From Varroa destructor (taxonomy: Eukaryota; Arthropoda; Arachnida; Mesostigmata; Varroidae): 64,000 nucleotides of DNA. The notes under the pieces are model-generated. The model searched no databases, was not told the DNA's origin, and worked only from the letters and a program-made list of their open reading frames with translations. The translations under genes and the position numbers were made by a program. Below are positions 33,078-40,400 of the stretch, one piece after another (positions within the stretch are counted from its first letter, which is position 1; each line of letters begins with the position of its first letter). The DNA is taken from NCBI RefSeq assembly GCF_002443255.2, contig NW_019211454.1, positions 11,430,248-11,494,247 on the forward strand, given 5' to 3'.

Positions 33078-35896
33078 CAAATTATTAAAAATTGGCGGAA
33101 CGTTACGCAAACAAAAATATACATTGAGATCAGCCGCTTAAACGATGATATTTAATTACCACAAAAATGAGCTCGGAAGATGCCCTCTTAACGAAGAGAC
33201 GAGATTTACATATGGAAAAAATGGTTCAATATATATATTTTTATATAAAATGTTTATATTTTTATAATCTTTAAATTTTTACATAAAATATATTTTTATT
33301 GACGATTATTGTCTATTTCTAGCAAAAATGCATCAGCTTTATGCTTTGCTGTTTGGTGGATTCAAGCGAGCGTTCATTTGCTTGTTTTATTTGCCTGCTT
33401 TTGTGGCACAAATTTAAACAGGTGATTCCCATCATTATGTTACGGCGTAAACGAGTGGGTCTTGGCCTGTGCTGCTTTGTGATAATGGCGACGGCCATTT
33501 TAGTAGGAGTCCAAACCAAGGCAAATGGCTATCAGCCCACGCCTATCTACTCCGATTTTAACGTTAATCGGACCTTTGACGCCGGAAACGAGGTGTACTT
33601 CAAGCCATTTGCGCACGCTGGTTCGTTCTGCGTCGGCATCATCACAGGTAAGTGTACCTGGGTTGCAAACAAAGCATGCCATCTAAATAGAGGCGCCTAC
33701 GATAATCCGCCTTAACGCCTGAAACGCAGCACAATAGTATATAGGAATTAATTAAGCAGCCATACCTGTCGTTAAAGTTAGCTAAGATGTAACGGGAGAT
33801 AATTGCTAATGTATACAGTAGTAGCATGGTAGTTTTAGCGGTTATGATTACCACAGACTAAATGAAATTATCTCATTAACAGCATCAGCCTCGATTAGGT
33901 ATGAGAAATGGCTCAATTAATATATTTAGAGAATCAGTATTTCAACTGGTTCTTAAGGACAAGTTTCTTGTTTAAATCGCCAATTAAGTTTAGTTAATTG
34001 AGTTTAACTAAGTTCTTCTATGCCTATAATAAAAAGCGATAGATTTATCTTATAGGAGGTTTAGCTAGAAATGTTTGTGTTCTTGACACAGGTTATCTCG
34101 TGCTTGCTTATGGAGCGTACAAATTAACCACGGCAGCACAAGGCACCCTGTGGGCCGCGTCAATAGCCATATGTTTGCTGGTTGTCTTTGGACCGCACAA
34201 GTGGTTTGCTGGTAAGGACCGTTCACCGTCATGTCATAGTGCCTAATATGTATACTTTCAGCGAAACTTTTCGTGTAGACAGAACACCGCTTTATTAGAA
34301 ATAGAAAGCGCTACCATTTTTTCGATACATACTCTATATCCACAATGTCTAATTTTAATCGGCCTTGTTAACCTCTCAACCTGGTGTTTTGAAGAGAGGG
34401 GGAGTTACGTAGAGCTAAGATGGAGCGACTCAACATCTTCAGATTTTCGTACCGAATCTTTTATCTCATAAAATAATTATTCAATCCTTTAGCTGCAATG
34501 CTGTTAAGGAAAGCACCTTTTTTGGTCAGTTAATCGCAATGGTGACACTGGTTATTCCCAACCGTATATTTATCTATACCGTAAGTCGTCTTATATTATA
34601 GTCTGCTATAGAATGATAAGATGCGCTAGTCGAAGTAGCAAATTCAGTACGATAGCGTACCGTAAATCAGCGGCTTAGTTCTTCGCCCCTTGGGGCTTTT
34701 GTCATACTTCTTGCCTTTTTTCAATAACAGCAATTGTAAACAGTCGACACGAGAAACGCTTCCCAAAAATCAACGGTATCCAACATGCTAACCGATACTA
34801 CTCACCGCCAATACATTTCATCTGATGTTTAAACATTCGCCGATTAATATAACCGGTAGAGGGTAATACGTTCGATTAGCCTTCCGTACAGCTGTCGTCG
34901 ACATTTTGACATGGATCACAGACAAATAAGGTTCTTCAAATTCGATTTTATTGTACCACACTAGCAATAAGCTGCACTGTCTACGCCACGGAGCTGACTC
35001 TGCTGACTCATAATCTAAACCAGATTCTTGTGCTTCTATCTCGTGTTGAAATCTTAAGGTGCTCCCCACGAGGGCTGGGATGCAACTATTTACGCAGCGA
35101 CCCATCGTACAGCATGGTCTGTTGGTCTGGGTTGGCTTACGTTTGCCTGTGCCACAGGCCGTGGAGGCCTGCTCAATGGGCTCCTGGCCTGGAAGGCGTT
35201 GATACCGATGAGTCGATTATCATTTTCGGCTTTTATGCTACAAACGGTTGTACTCATATCACGCACGATGGTCGCCAGAGACCGTCTGGTTTTCAGCCAC
35301 GAATTTATGGTTAGTACATTATTGCTGGGCTGTATAGCTTGGTTGCAATACATGAGAACAAATTATTGCTTGTAAGGAGCTCTCTGAGCCTTAGATTTGA
35401 TATCGCCAATTGAGCAACTTAACGTGACCCCATCACTGTTTTCTGTTTTGACCTATTATTATAAGTTCTGCTCGTAATATACGGTATCATCGGTAAAAAT
35501 CATAACCCATGACACTTCGCGAGAAAAGTCTCAAATCGACGTTAATTATACTACTTGTCGAGCTCGTAACGGTTCCTTAGTGCAAATCTAGCTTTCAAAA
35601 TGGCGTCGATTGTTATGCCTAATAATTGTGTACTATTTCAGATCAAGGATTTCTTCGCTACCTACATGATCACCTATCTATGCTCGTTTTTTATGTACCT
35701 CTTAATAGAAGCGCCCATTGGCAATCTGGAGAAAATGCTTTTCATGGGCAACATAACAAAAAAAGAGACGGCGCTCTCTGGGTTTGTGAAAACAGGCTCC
35801 AATCAGCAGGTCGAACATGTTGTCACCATTGAGTCGATTCGAAAAAAAACACACCGTGCATCATCATGCAGCGATCTGAAGACTGTGCGATTATGA
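8445..35896 (+). CDS. nrf-6-like (nose resistant to fluoxetine) acyltransferase 3 membrane protein, ten exons, 5' end missing
   Basis: The joined exons (8445-8567, 23280-23483, 23929-24025, 27789-27880, 28931-29145, 32520-32906, 33422-33647, 34092-34211, 35059-35309, 35642-35896) give one open frame of 656 residues plus stop. Residues 1-142 form the cysteine-rich NRF domain, with conserved pieces such as DAMGKPSSGL, a YDQC, a GQYC and a GICIPSKC. Residues 143-163 are the first membrane helix. Residues about 205-600 are the acyltransferase-3 domain: several hydrophobic helices, R213-X10-H224, RRYIRLTTP at 295-303, and a version of the family's MC-x-x-x-x-WY-x-x-x-D-x-Q block at 354-367. Family members in C. 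elegans act in lipid and drug uptake and transport; members are presumed to transfer acyl groups across membranes. The substrate here is unknown. The usual length is roughly 650-750 residues, so about one N-terminal exon is missing. Confidence 0.93.
12136..12191. repeat. (TA)28 microsatellite
   Basis: A pure TA run of about 56 bases within the large intron. It is translated into an artificial Tyr-Ile repeat in one frame, which is not a gene. Confidence 0.97.
13602..13659. repeat. (TA)n microsatellite, about 58 bp
   Basis: The longest uninterrupted TA run in the window. It lies in the large intron, about 1.4 kb from the previous array. Confidence 0.97.
16534..16565. repeat. Perfect 13-bp inverted repeat (hairpin)
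   Basis: GATGAGTGAAATC (16534-16546) and its exact reverse complement (16553-16565) flank a 6-base loop. No T-run follows and it matches no RNA family I know. A second hairpin lies 42 bases downstream. Confidence 0.9.
16607..16627. repeat. Perfect 9-bp inverted repeat
   Basis: TCAGGTGAT (16607-16615) and ATCACCTGA (16619-16627) pair exactly around a 3-base loop. The core contains CAGGTG, an E-box-type sequence, in both orientations. Confidence 0.85.
16830..17079 (-). CDS. Candidate internal exon of an unknown nested gene on the minus strand
   Basis: The minus strand is open from 17193 to 16726, the longest ORF in the window. Inside it, a pyrimidine-rich acceptor ending in TATGTCAG abuts 17079 and a GTAAGG donor abuts 16830. 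The enclosed 83 codons enter in phase 0 and leave in phase 1. The product would be cysteine-containing (KCMNDALCC near the start, GICIA in the middle) and end in a hydrophobic stretch, MILHIAAIITLLAG. That would suit an extracellular segment followed by a membrane helix or signal. I recognise no family and could not find convincing partner exons. Alternatively the ATG at 17191-17193 starts an unspliced ORF, or the frame is open by chance. Confidence 0.25.
17644..17740. promoter_or_regulatory. Pair of CTCF-like cores
   Basis: CGCCCCCTA occurs at 17644-17652 and again, as AGCGCCCCCTA, at 17730-17740, both in the same orientation. Read on the minus strand, the second is TAGGGGGCGCTGC, close to the conserved CTCF core. 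Such cores are rare in AT-rich DNA, and two within about 90 bases argue against accident. That they bind CTCF is inference. Confidence 0.35.
18061..18079 (+). promoter_or_regulatory. Candidate TATA box with overlapping palindrome
   Basis: TATAAAAG at 18072-18079 is a strong TATA box. It overlaps TAGTCGGCGACTA (18061-18073), a perfect 6-bp palindrome about a central G. A short ORF beginning at 18105 encodes a signal-peptide-like segment (MNKYPGK then a Leu/Val/Phe-rich core) and stops at 18180-18182. The ATG sits only about 33 bases after the TATA box, leaving almost no 5' leader. That weakens the case for this exact pairing. Confidence 0.3.
23280..23483 (+). CDS. nrf-6-like exon b: NRF domain, central part
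   Basis: The exon lies between TTACAG and GTAAGT, phase 1 in and phase 1 out. It encodes residues 42-109: GQYCTLYLNP, then a segment with a WLSQDLF, then LGIRIGICIPSKCSGDE. The GQYC and the paired cysteines of GICIPSKC (C93, C98) match the family's conserved cysteines, presumed to form disulphides in the extracellular domain. The joint with the previous exon rebuilds a Gly codon. Confidence 0.93.
23484..23928. other. 445-bp intron
   Basis: Bounded by GTAAGT and CTTTTCAG. AT-rich, with nothing further to note. Confidence 0.9.
23929..24025 (+). CDS. nrf-6-like exon c: end of NRF domain
   Basis: The acceptor is CTTTTCAG and the donor GTGAGT, phase 1 in and phase 2 out. Residues 110-141 include VTGCELL (C123, the last conserved NRF-domain cysteine) and TQTQACM, the lead-in to the first membrane helix. 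The exon is short, but both junctions restore sensible codons (Leu at each). Confidence 0.9.
24653..24867 (+). CDS. Open stretch with strong splice acceptor, possible unidentified 3' exon
   Basis: A long T-rich tract ending in TAATTTAG at 24652 is an excellent acceptor. After it, 71 codons stay open to a TGA at 24865-24867. The hydrophilic product has a helical, charged character, with pieces such as RVVRAYEYPKKEG and VVDKLERRRSSCD. It does not join the nrf-6-like exon c in frame, since that splice would stop within a dozen codons. It would therefore belong to another transcript, or be open by chance. I recognise no family. Confidence 0.2.
26611..26659 (+). repeat. tRNA 5'-half-like stem-loop
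   Basis: TTCAGTGGTAGATCGCTCAC (26622-26641) closely resembles the D-arm and anticodon-stem start of metazoan tRNAs that carry GCTCAGTGGTAGAGCGCTC. GCTCAC/GTGAGC form a perfect 6-bp stem around AACA, and GTGGTA (26626-26631) pairs with TACCAC (26654-26659). No B box follows at the expected place, so this is at most a decayed tRNA or an unrelated structured repeat. Confidence 0.25.
27789..27880 (+). CDS. nrf-6-like exon d: first transmembrane helix
   Basis: The acceptor is CATTTCAG, phase 2 in and phase 1 out. Residues 142-172 hold a clear membrane helix (ALIASFTIIIIFASL) followed by a basic stretch RKKGQRDR, as expected for a helix leaving on the cytoplasmic side. The donor is GTACTA, the weakest in the gene because it lacks G at +5. 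Read-through would reach a TAA at 27949-27951. Confidence 0.88.
27881..28930. other. 1.05-kb intron
   Basis: The 5' site is GTACTA and the 3' site TTTATTGCAG. A 14-base direct repeat (AGTATCATAACGTA) occurs at 28401-28414 and 28420-28433. Otherwise plain AT-rich sequence. Confidence 0.85.
28931..29145 (+). CDS. nrf-6-like exon e: start of acyltransferase-3 domain
   Basis: The acceptor is TATTGCAG and the donor GTATGT, phase 1 in and phase 0 out. Residues 173-244 contain the family's 'S-x-x-x-N-x-x-K-L-L' equivalent (ENTRKLLSTK) and then FIHGLRFFSASWVILGHTYF. That last block carries R213 and H224 spaced as the R-X10-H motif that is conserved and functionally essential in acyltransferase-3 proteins. 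This is the clearest diagnostic exon of the gene. Confidence 0.95.
29146..32519. other. 3.4-kb intron
   Basis: Bounded by GTATGT and AACGACAG. It contains a 66-bp tandem repeat flanked by TA runs (30389-30602) and a CTCF-like site near 31420-31436. A GCAG acceptor followed by an open frame near 29879 was considered as an exon and rejected. No other feature. Confidence 0.85.
30389..30602. repeat. 66-bp minisatellite, about 2.4 copies, between TA runs
   Basis: Unit 1 starts at 30426 (GAAACTTCCTCATACAGAGA), unit 2 at 30492 (GAAGTTCCACATACAAAGAA) and a truncated unit 3 at 30557 (GAGTTTCCTCATACAAAAAG). All three share the CTCATAC/CACATAC core, and units 1 and 2 also share a TTAAAACT-x-AAACAAG stretch and a final CCAAGT/CTAAGT. 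A short TA run opens the block at about 30390 and a longer one closes it at 30579-30602. Confidence 0.85.
32520..32906 (+). CDS. nrf-6-like exon f: acyltransferase-3 core
   Basis: The acceptor is CGACAG and the donor GTAAGT, phase 0 on both sides, 129 codons (residues 245-373). The order of blocks follows the family. A helix FLFMSGFLLSYN aligns with the usual 'SVDTFFFLSG-x-L'. It is followed by RRYIRLTTP, then NWWRVLLHINN, then DMCLAHLWYVSVDWQIY in place of the usual 'D-x-x-MC-x-x-x-x-WYLANDMQ'. Oddly, the normally conserved Val-Asp before Thr-Phe-Phe is Ile-Gln here (259-260), and the Asn of 'AND' is Val. Confidence 0.95.
32907..33421. other. 515-bp intron with TA array
   Basis: Bounded by GTAAGT and TTAAACAG. 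It includes a (TA)n run at 33043-33075 and an extremely AT-rich block at about 33229-33302. The acceptor at 33421 was chosen over upstream candidates because it makes the junction align with the family without gaps. Confidence 0.9.
33422..33647 (+). CDS. nrf-6-like exon g: middle membrane helices
   Basis: Phase 0 in and phase 1 out (donor GTAAGT). Residues 374-448 start VIPIIMLRRKRVG, giving 27 residues from the conserved Trp-Tyr of the previous exon to this Gly, the same spacing as in relatives. A helix (LGLCCFVIMATAILVGV) follows, then the luminal loop with YQPTPIYSD, then VYFKPFAHAGSFCVGIITG. The last block corresponds to the family's 'Y-x-KPY-R-x-x-P-Y-x-x-G-x-x-x-G'. The first Arg of that block is His here. 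Confidence 0.93.
33648..34091. other. 444-bp intron
   Basis: Bounded by GTAAGT and TGACACAG. No feature seen inside. Confidence 0.9.
34092..34211 (+). CDS. nrf-6-like exon h
   Basis: Phase 1 on both sides, donor GTAAGG. Residues 449-488 begin GYLVLAYG, matching the family's 'G-Y-L-L' after the conserved Gly. They then form a helix (LWAASIAICLLVVFGPH) ending in the typical 'VVFGP' turn. Both junctions rebuild Gly codons. Confidence 0.92.
34212..35058. other. 847-bp intron
   Basis: Bounded by GTAAGG and ATCTTAAG. A short GC hairpin (GCCCC-TT-GGGGC, 34685-34696) is the only notable element. Confidence 0.88.
35059..35309 (+). CDS. nrf-6-like exon i
   Basis: Phase 1 in and phase 0 out. Residues 489-572 include TIYAATHRTAWSVGLGW, the family's 'A-x-Y-x-x-x-x-R-x-x-W-x-x-x-x-x-W' block. 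RGGLLNGLLAWKALIPMSRL follows, corresponding to 'G-x-G-G-x-x-x-x-x-L-SW-x-x-x-P-LSRL-(S/T)Y'. The family's Leu-Val-His after this block is replaced by LQT. The donor is the unusual but acceptable GTTAGT. Confidence 0.93.
35310..35641. other. 332-bp intron
   Basis: Bounded by GTTAGT and ACTATTTCAG. No internal feature seen. Confidence 0.9.
35642..35896 (+). CDS. nrf-6-like terminal exon: last helix and cytoplasmic tail
   Basis: The acceptor is TATTTCAG, phase 0 in. Residues 573-656 hold the last membrane helix (TYMITYLCSFFMYLLIEAP). Its end, with Glu-Ala-Pro followed by NLEKMLF, is the standard C-terminal signature of NRF-6-like proteins ('F-E-x-P-x-x-x-LEK'). A tail of about 50 residues follows, with basic patches (IRKKTHR), ending at TGA 35894-35896. 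Confidence 0.94.
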   Translation: MKDFFATYMITYLCSFFMYLLIEAPIGNLEKMLFMGNITKKETALSGFVKTGSNQQVEHVVTIESIRKKTHRASSCSDLKTVRL

Positions 35897-36064
35897 AGTT
35901 ACTGCAAATTCAGTAGTAAAAGTGGTTAAATTGATTTAGGCTTAAAGCCGTTTTGTATTCGATCCGGTAACACTTTGTAGTATTCATGTCTTTATCTTCA
36001 GCAGAGTAATAGCCCATCACAAAGCACTTCTCTATTGGGAAACGAGAAATATCATGAACAGCGA

Positions 36065-36177
36065 CCAATCAAATAAGCCAAACGGTATCTAATATTTTAC
36101 AGAGACGCTTATACGATAAGCTTCATTCGAGCCATAATCGGCTCAAAAGATCGTTTAAATTTATCTTATTTGATTGG
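36065..36177. repeat. Nested inverted repeat with perfect 13-bp ends
   Basis: CCAATCAAATAAG (36065-36077) and its exact reverse complement (36165-36177) enclose a second pair, AAACG/CGTTT (36080-36084, 36152-36156). Inside that lie CGAT/ATCG and a GAGCC/GGCTC hairpin (36129-36133, 36140-36144). It lies 169 bases past the stop codon, probably in the 3' UTR. It could be a tiny MITE-like remnant or an RNA structure; no target-site duplication is evident. Confidence 0.6.
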
Positions 36178-36925
36178 CAATTGCCATTGTGTATAACTGT
36201 ATTTAGATCGTTAAAACAGGAACGCTCAAAACTAGTAAGTATAGACAATTCCGATAAGACTACATGTATTTTATTAGTCCTCGTATAACTGCAAACTAAG
36301 ATATTTTTGGCACTACAAAATTCACGTGTCTGACGTATTTACAGTCAAGAGCAGAACGTTTAAAAACAACAGCAGAGATAGACATTATGCTTATATTTTT
36401 GTTATTGGTGGGCCTCAAAAGGGCACAGTTCACCCGCAGAACCGAGAAAACTTTAAATGCGGATCGGTTAACCCGAAATATATATATGCTTAATGCTAAA
36501 GGTAACTAAGAACCAGAGATATTTGTGTAGTTTCACGTAGAGCCAAGTCATGGCAAAAATTAGCCTTCCAGTAGAATCTACAAAAATGTAAAATTCAGAG
36601 TCGCGTATTTACAAGACGATGTGTAAAGTTGAATATACATATAGCCCAAAAAGAGCGTGTTGTATATATGAAACCAAGCATCGAAAACTCCGACCCTTAT
36701 CTATTTAACCAGACTGATGTGCTATTGCTGGCACGCTGTAGGACCTCTCGAAAACCGTTAATGTACAAATCTGCCGAGGGTAAGGTACCCGTGAGAATTC
36801 AAATTAAGTTTAGACCTCGTGTGCGCCAAACGAAGGATGTGTATATGGAAAAAATTGAATATAATGGCAAGTCATGTTATGTTCATTTGCCCCCATTGCG
36901 CGAAAGCAGGCACGTTACGTCCTTC

Positions 36926-36931
36926 AATAAA
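36926..36931 (+). terminator. Candidate polyadenylation signal AATAAA
   Basis: The first canonical hexamer downstream of the nrf-6-like stop, followed within about 80 bases by pyrimidine-rich sequence (ACTTCTCTGCTTCTCTC). Use as the actual cleavage signal is inference. Confidence 0.3.
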
Positions 36932-37407
36932 ATGCACAACTGTATAGTTTACAATACCACTATCTTCAAGGTACCGTACCCAGCGTCCCAGTTCAACTTC
37001 TCTGCTTCTCTCAACTTATTCCTTTCTGTTTAAACTCTGCTGCGATCTTCGCTGCGAAAGGCCGCGTATTTACCACTGGGCTGGCCCTTGAATACGCTAA
37101 AAAATTCCTTGAACGATGTGGGTCTATTTTTACTCTGAGTATGTGATTACAAAAAATATTCACATTCGTAAGCAAAGTAGATTTCCATAGTTAAATAGCC
37201 TGTACCCATAATGGGTTTTGGCATGGCGTGTTCTCTAATTAGTCGTCGACCTTGTCATAATCCATATTGTTGCATCCATAGTATTCGCCTAAAGTACGTG
37301 CCACGGCTGAAGCTGACACGCGTGCATCTTTGACAGAAAGGCACGAACACTACTCAAATTAGATGACACGCCCAAGTACAGGCACGATTGCTTTTTTACA
37401 CTTTGGT

Positions 37408-37449
37408 TATAAAAGCTAGCCGCCGCCGCCGCTCATTGCACTTAGTCAG
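37408..37449 (+). promoter_or_regulatory. Candidate core promoter with GCC repeat and adjacent donor site
   Basis: TATAAAAG at 37408-37415 is followed by a GCC repeat, then TCATTG at 37433-37438 as an initiator-like element at about the right distance, then CAG|GTAAGG with the donor at 37450. This could be a promoter with a very short non-coding first exon. No downstream coding exon could be tied to it. Confidence 0.25.
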
Positions 37450-40400
37450 GTAAGGCCATAATTTTATGGCCATTTTACCTACATTTGTGAATATTTGCGC
37501 CGTTTTTGCAGAAATCTACTCAGCATTAGGAAGCAAAGAAACAAACTAGTACCTTATGCAAGTAGATAATCTAATAAGAACCAGAACGGAACCGTAAACG
37601 AAAACCGAAGTAATAAGTATTGTAATACGAATATCGATGACGAAAGTAGGCAGTTATACCGCTTATCGGTGCTTTGTGGCTGGTCCACGTAAATACGTGT
37701 ACGGCGATATACCGTTTCGATTAATGAATAAAGGTCAGCAGAACGTCACTGAATTCAGTCAAATGAAAACGCTCGAGTTGTGATCAAAAAGCAAGTCAAA
37801 ATGTTGACAAACAGTAATCATATGCAGGAATAATTGTGCGTCACTTTTTTCTTTCTATAACAGTACTAGCTACGAACAAAGTTTGGACTACCAGTAAGTT
37901 CTTGTCTCATGAACGAAATAAAAAACAATCAACAAGTAAGTGACAAGTTAGCTAAATACTGTGAAAATGTATATTATGTTTATTAACAAATCAAAACGAA
38001 TTTACTTTATCTTCTAGGAATCAAGAACGTAATAAAAGATAACTAGAAAAACGTTAGAGGCTTTTGAGTTCGCATGTAGTTTGAAGGTTTGCAACGTTTT
38101 TAAAAATTTAGTTAAGATTCATTCAGTTCTGTGAAAATTTGTATTTCTATAGGTTGTTCATCTAAAATAACCTGATTTGAAAAAAAAAGCTAACAATAAC
38201 GGGAAAATTTGCACTTGTACATTTTATAGGGATAAAGTATTTCTTTTTCTCGAATAATATCATGTATTGGTAAAAAAAAAACAACTCCAAGAGCATAACG
38301 TCCTGTTCAGACATTTGATGATTGAGATTCACGTATACATAATGTGTGTGCGTAAGTCACGTTGCCTTTACAGGCTGCACTATCTACGATAGTCAAAGTT
38401 CATTCGTTGAAACCATGAAAATTATGGTTCCTCTAATACTAAATAAATGTGTTACATTAGAGGTACCCTTACCGAGTTTCAAGCTCATCGAAGGGTACAA
38501 TGAGTAAAATAGATTTCAAATTTGTGTATTTTATCGTAATGAATCTTGTTGGTATTTCACTAATTGTTTCAGTCTGTCAAGGCGGTGTTATGCCCTTATC
38601 CATTGCCATAAATTTTCTGATCCCAACATTGCATAGTTAAAGAATGTACTTTAGGTGCATAATAGTTCTATTGGGACGTATTAAATGCAAGCCCTTATCG
38701 ATATTTATTGTTGAAAATTCTGGGCCTCTGGGTTAATAAATAAATAACTTGGTACATGAAAACGAGTTCTATTCTAAGATCAATCAAATGACATCTAGCA
38801 AGGATATTGCCAAAAAAGCGTCGCAGTGTACGTATATGCTACCTTATTTGGTTACATGCATTGCGTAATATATCTCATTGGCAAGGTTTAAACTAGCAAT
38901 CTCTGATTTTTGCAGTCAAAAAGTTAGTCGTTCAACAGCGGCAACAGATACCACGGTGCCAAAACAAAAGACTGAAACTGGCTATAAATATACATGCGAG
39001 TCGTTCTTAATTTTGTAAATGAGCGCTGAAGGAATTAAATTTAGGACATAGAATCTGTATCTCACACTGGTCTACCAAATTTTTTAATCTTTGGGAAAAA
39101 GAATTGAGCCGGTCTTGAAGCAGTCTATTTGTAGTACTGATGCTATTAAGATATTCTCACTGTTATTATTATTAGCTAAGTTATCTTGCTATTCCCTGCG
39201 CAAATAAGGGAACAATTGAAGCATTATATTTTTCGATCGAAGCATGTTTATTAACGTACTTCGATTGTCGTTTAAGATTATAATTGACTTAGCTCGGTTA
39301 CACACTCGTTTCGGATATATAATATCAAAGAAAAATAATTTACACAACTTTAAATAATTTATATACATATATATATATATATAATATATATATATATAAG
39401 TTTATTAACTGCTAGAATAAATCAACAATTATGTGCCATGCAATCGCATTTGTGAGACAAAATGTAATGGCTGGGAGAATACGCTTATAACAAAACCTGG
39501 AAATACGGACATACATTTGTTGTGATTACGGTGTATTGAAAGATGTCGACAAATTTAAAGATTTAGTAAGTAAGCATGAACTTAAAAGAAAGCTAATGCT
39601 AACAAGGGGCGGTTTTATTTACAACTTTACTATATAACATTATTACAGCTATACTTACTATATATTATTCCAGCGCTGTGTTTTCAATAAAATCGCCATT
39701 TAACTATTCTCTAAACAAACAGCCACTTATTTCGCACTATTCGACCTATTCATAACAAAATGTCTACTCTCTAAACAAAAGCGAAAAAACAGAGCTTTTT
39801 TTACCGTTAGGACAAAGAGTTACAAATTAAATAAAGTTCAAAATCTTAATCGTATAGATCTCTCGTTCGTATGCAGAGGGAAACCATTTAGATTTGTCCC
39901 AGCCTCTTTTTTTGAGTGGGTAAGTTACACAGTAAACCCAGAAATGCTTGGAAGGATGCACATGTGTAGCAACTGGAACTTGGAACTTTTCTAAGGATAC
40001 GCTCTGCATGTGGTAGAAGCGACGTCAATCGAAGGAACGTAATTTGCTGCCTAGGCGTTTCGTAATTTGCGAAATGTAATTTACTGTGGATATAGTAATT
40101 TCGAATGAGGAGGAAAACACATTCTTATCCAAACTGGTGATACACACTTCTTTAGTTTTTATTTTAATAAAGAATAAAAAAATATCTTTAATTTTATAAA
40201 TAGAAACAATTGCCATGCTCTCTAGAAGATTTACTCGAGTTGTGCAAAATAGGAAATACTTCATTAATATTATTACGTCTGTTAGCTGGTTAGGTAAAGG
40301 CAGTTTCAGAACCCATAAAATACAGCCAGTTAATAGCTCTAAATGAGCACCAATCTTCCACACGTTTCTTTCTCTTTTTTTTTTTCAAATTTCCCCATTT

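Larger units (their letters stand above)
35897..37400. other. 3' flank of the nrf-6-like gene (3' UTR and intergenic)
   Basis: No AATAAA occurs in the first kilobase after the stop. The first is at 36926-36931, so the 3' UTR may be about 1 kb or use a variant signal. The stretch contains a nested inverted repeat at 36065-36177. It also holds a 134-codon ORF (36629-37033), unsupported by splice or homology evidence and probably fortuitous. Confidence 0.6.

Noticed and set aside
33319..33854. Minus-strand ORFs over exon g
   Set aside because: Shadows of the coding exon on the opposite strand.
36629..37033. 134-codon plus-strand ORF 3' of the gene
   Set aside because: No recognisable domain, no supporting splice or promoter signal, a polyadenylation hexamer inside it, and a length still reachable by chance in AT-rich DNA of this size.
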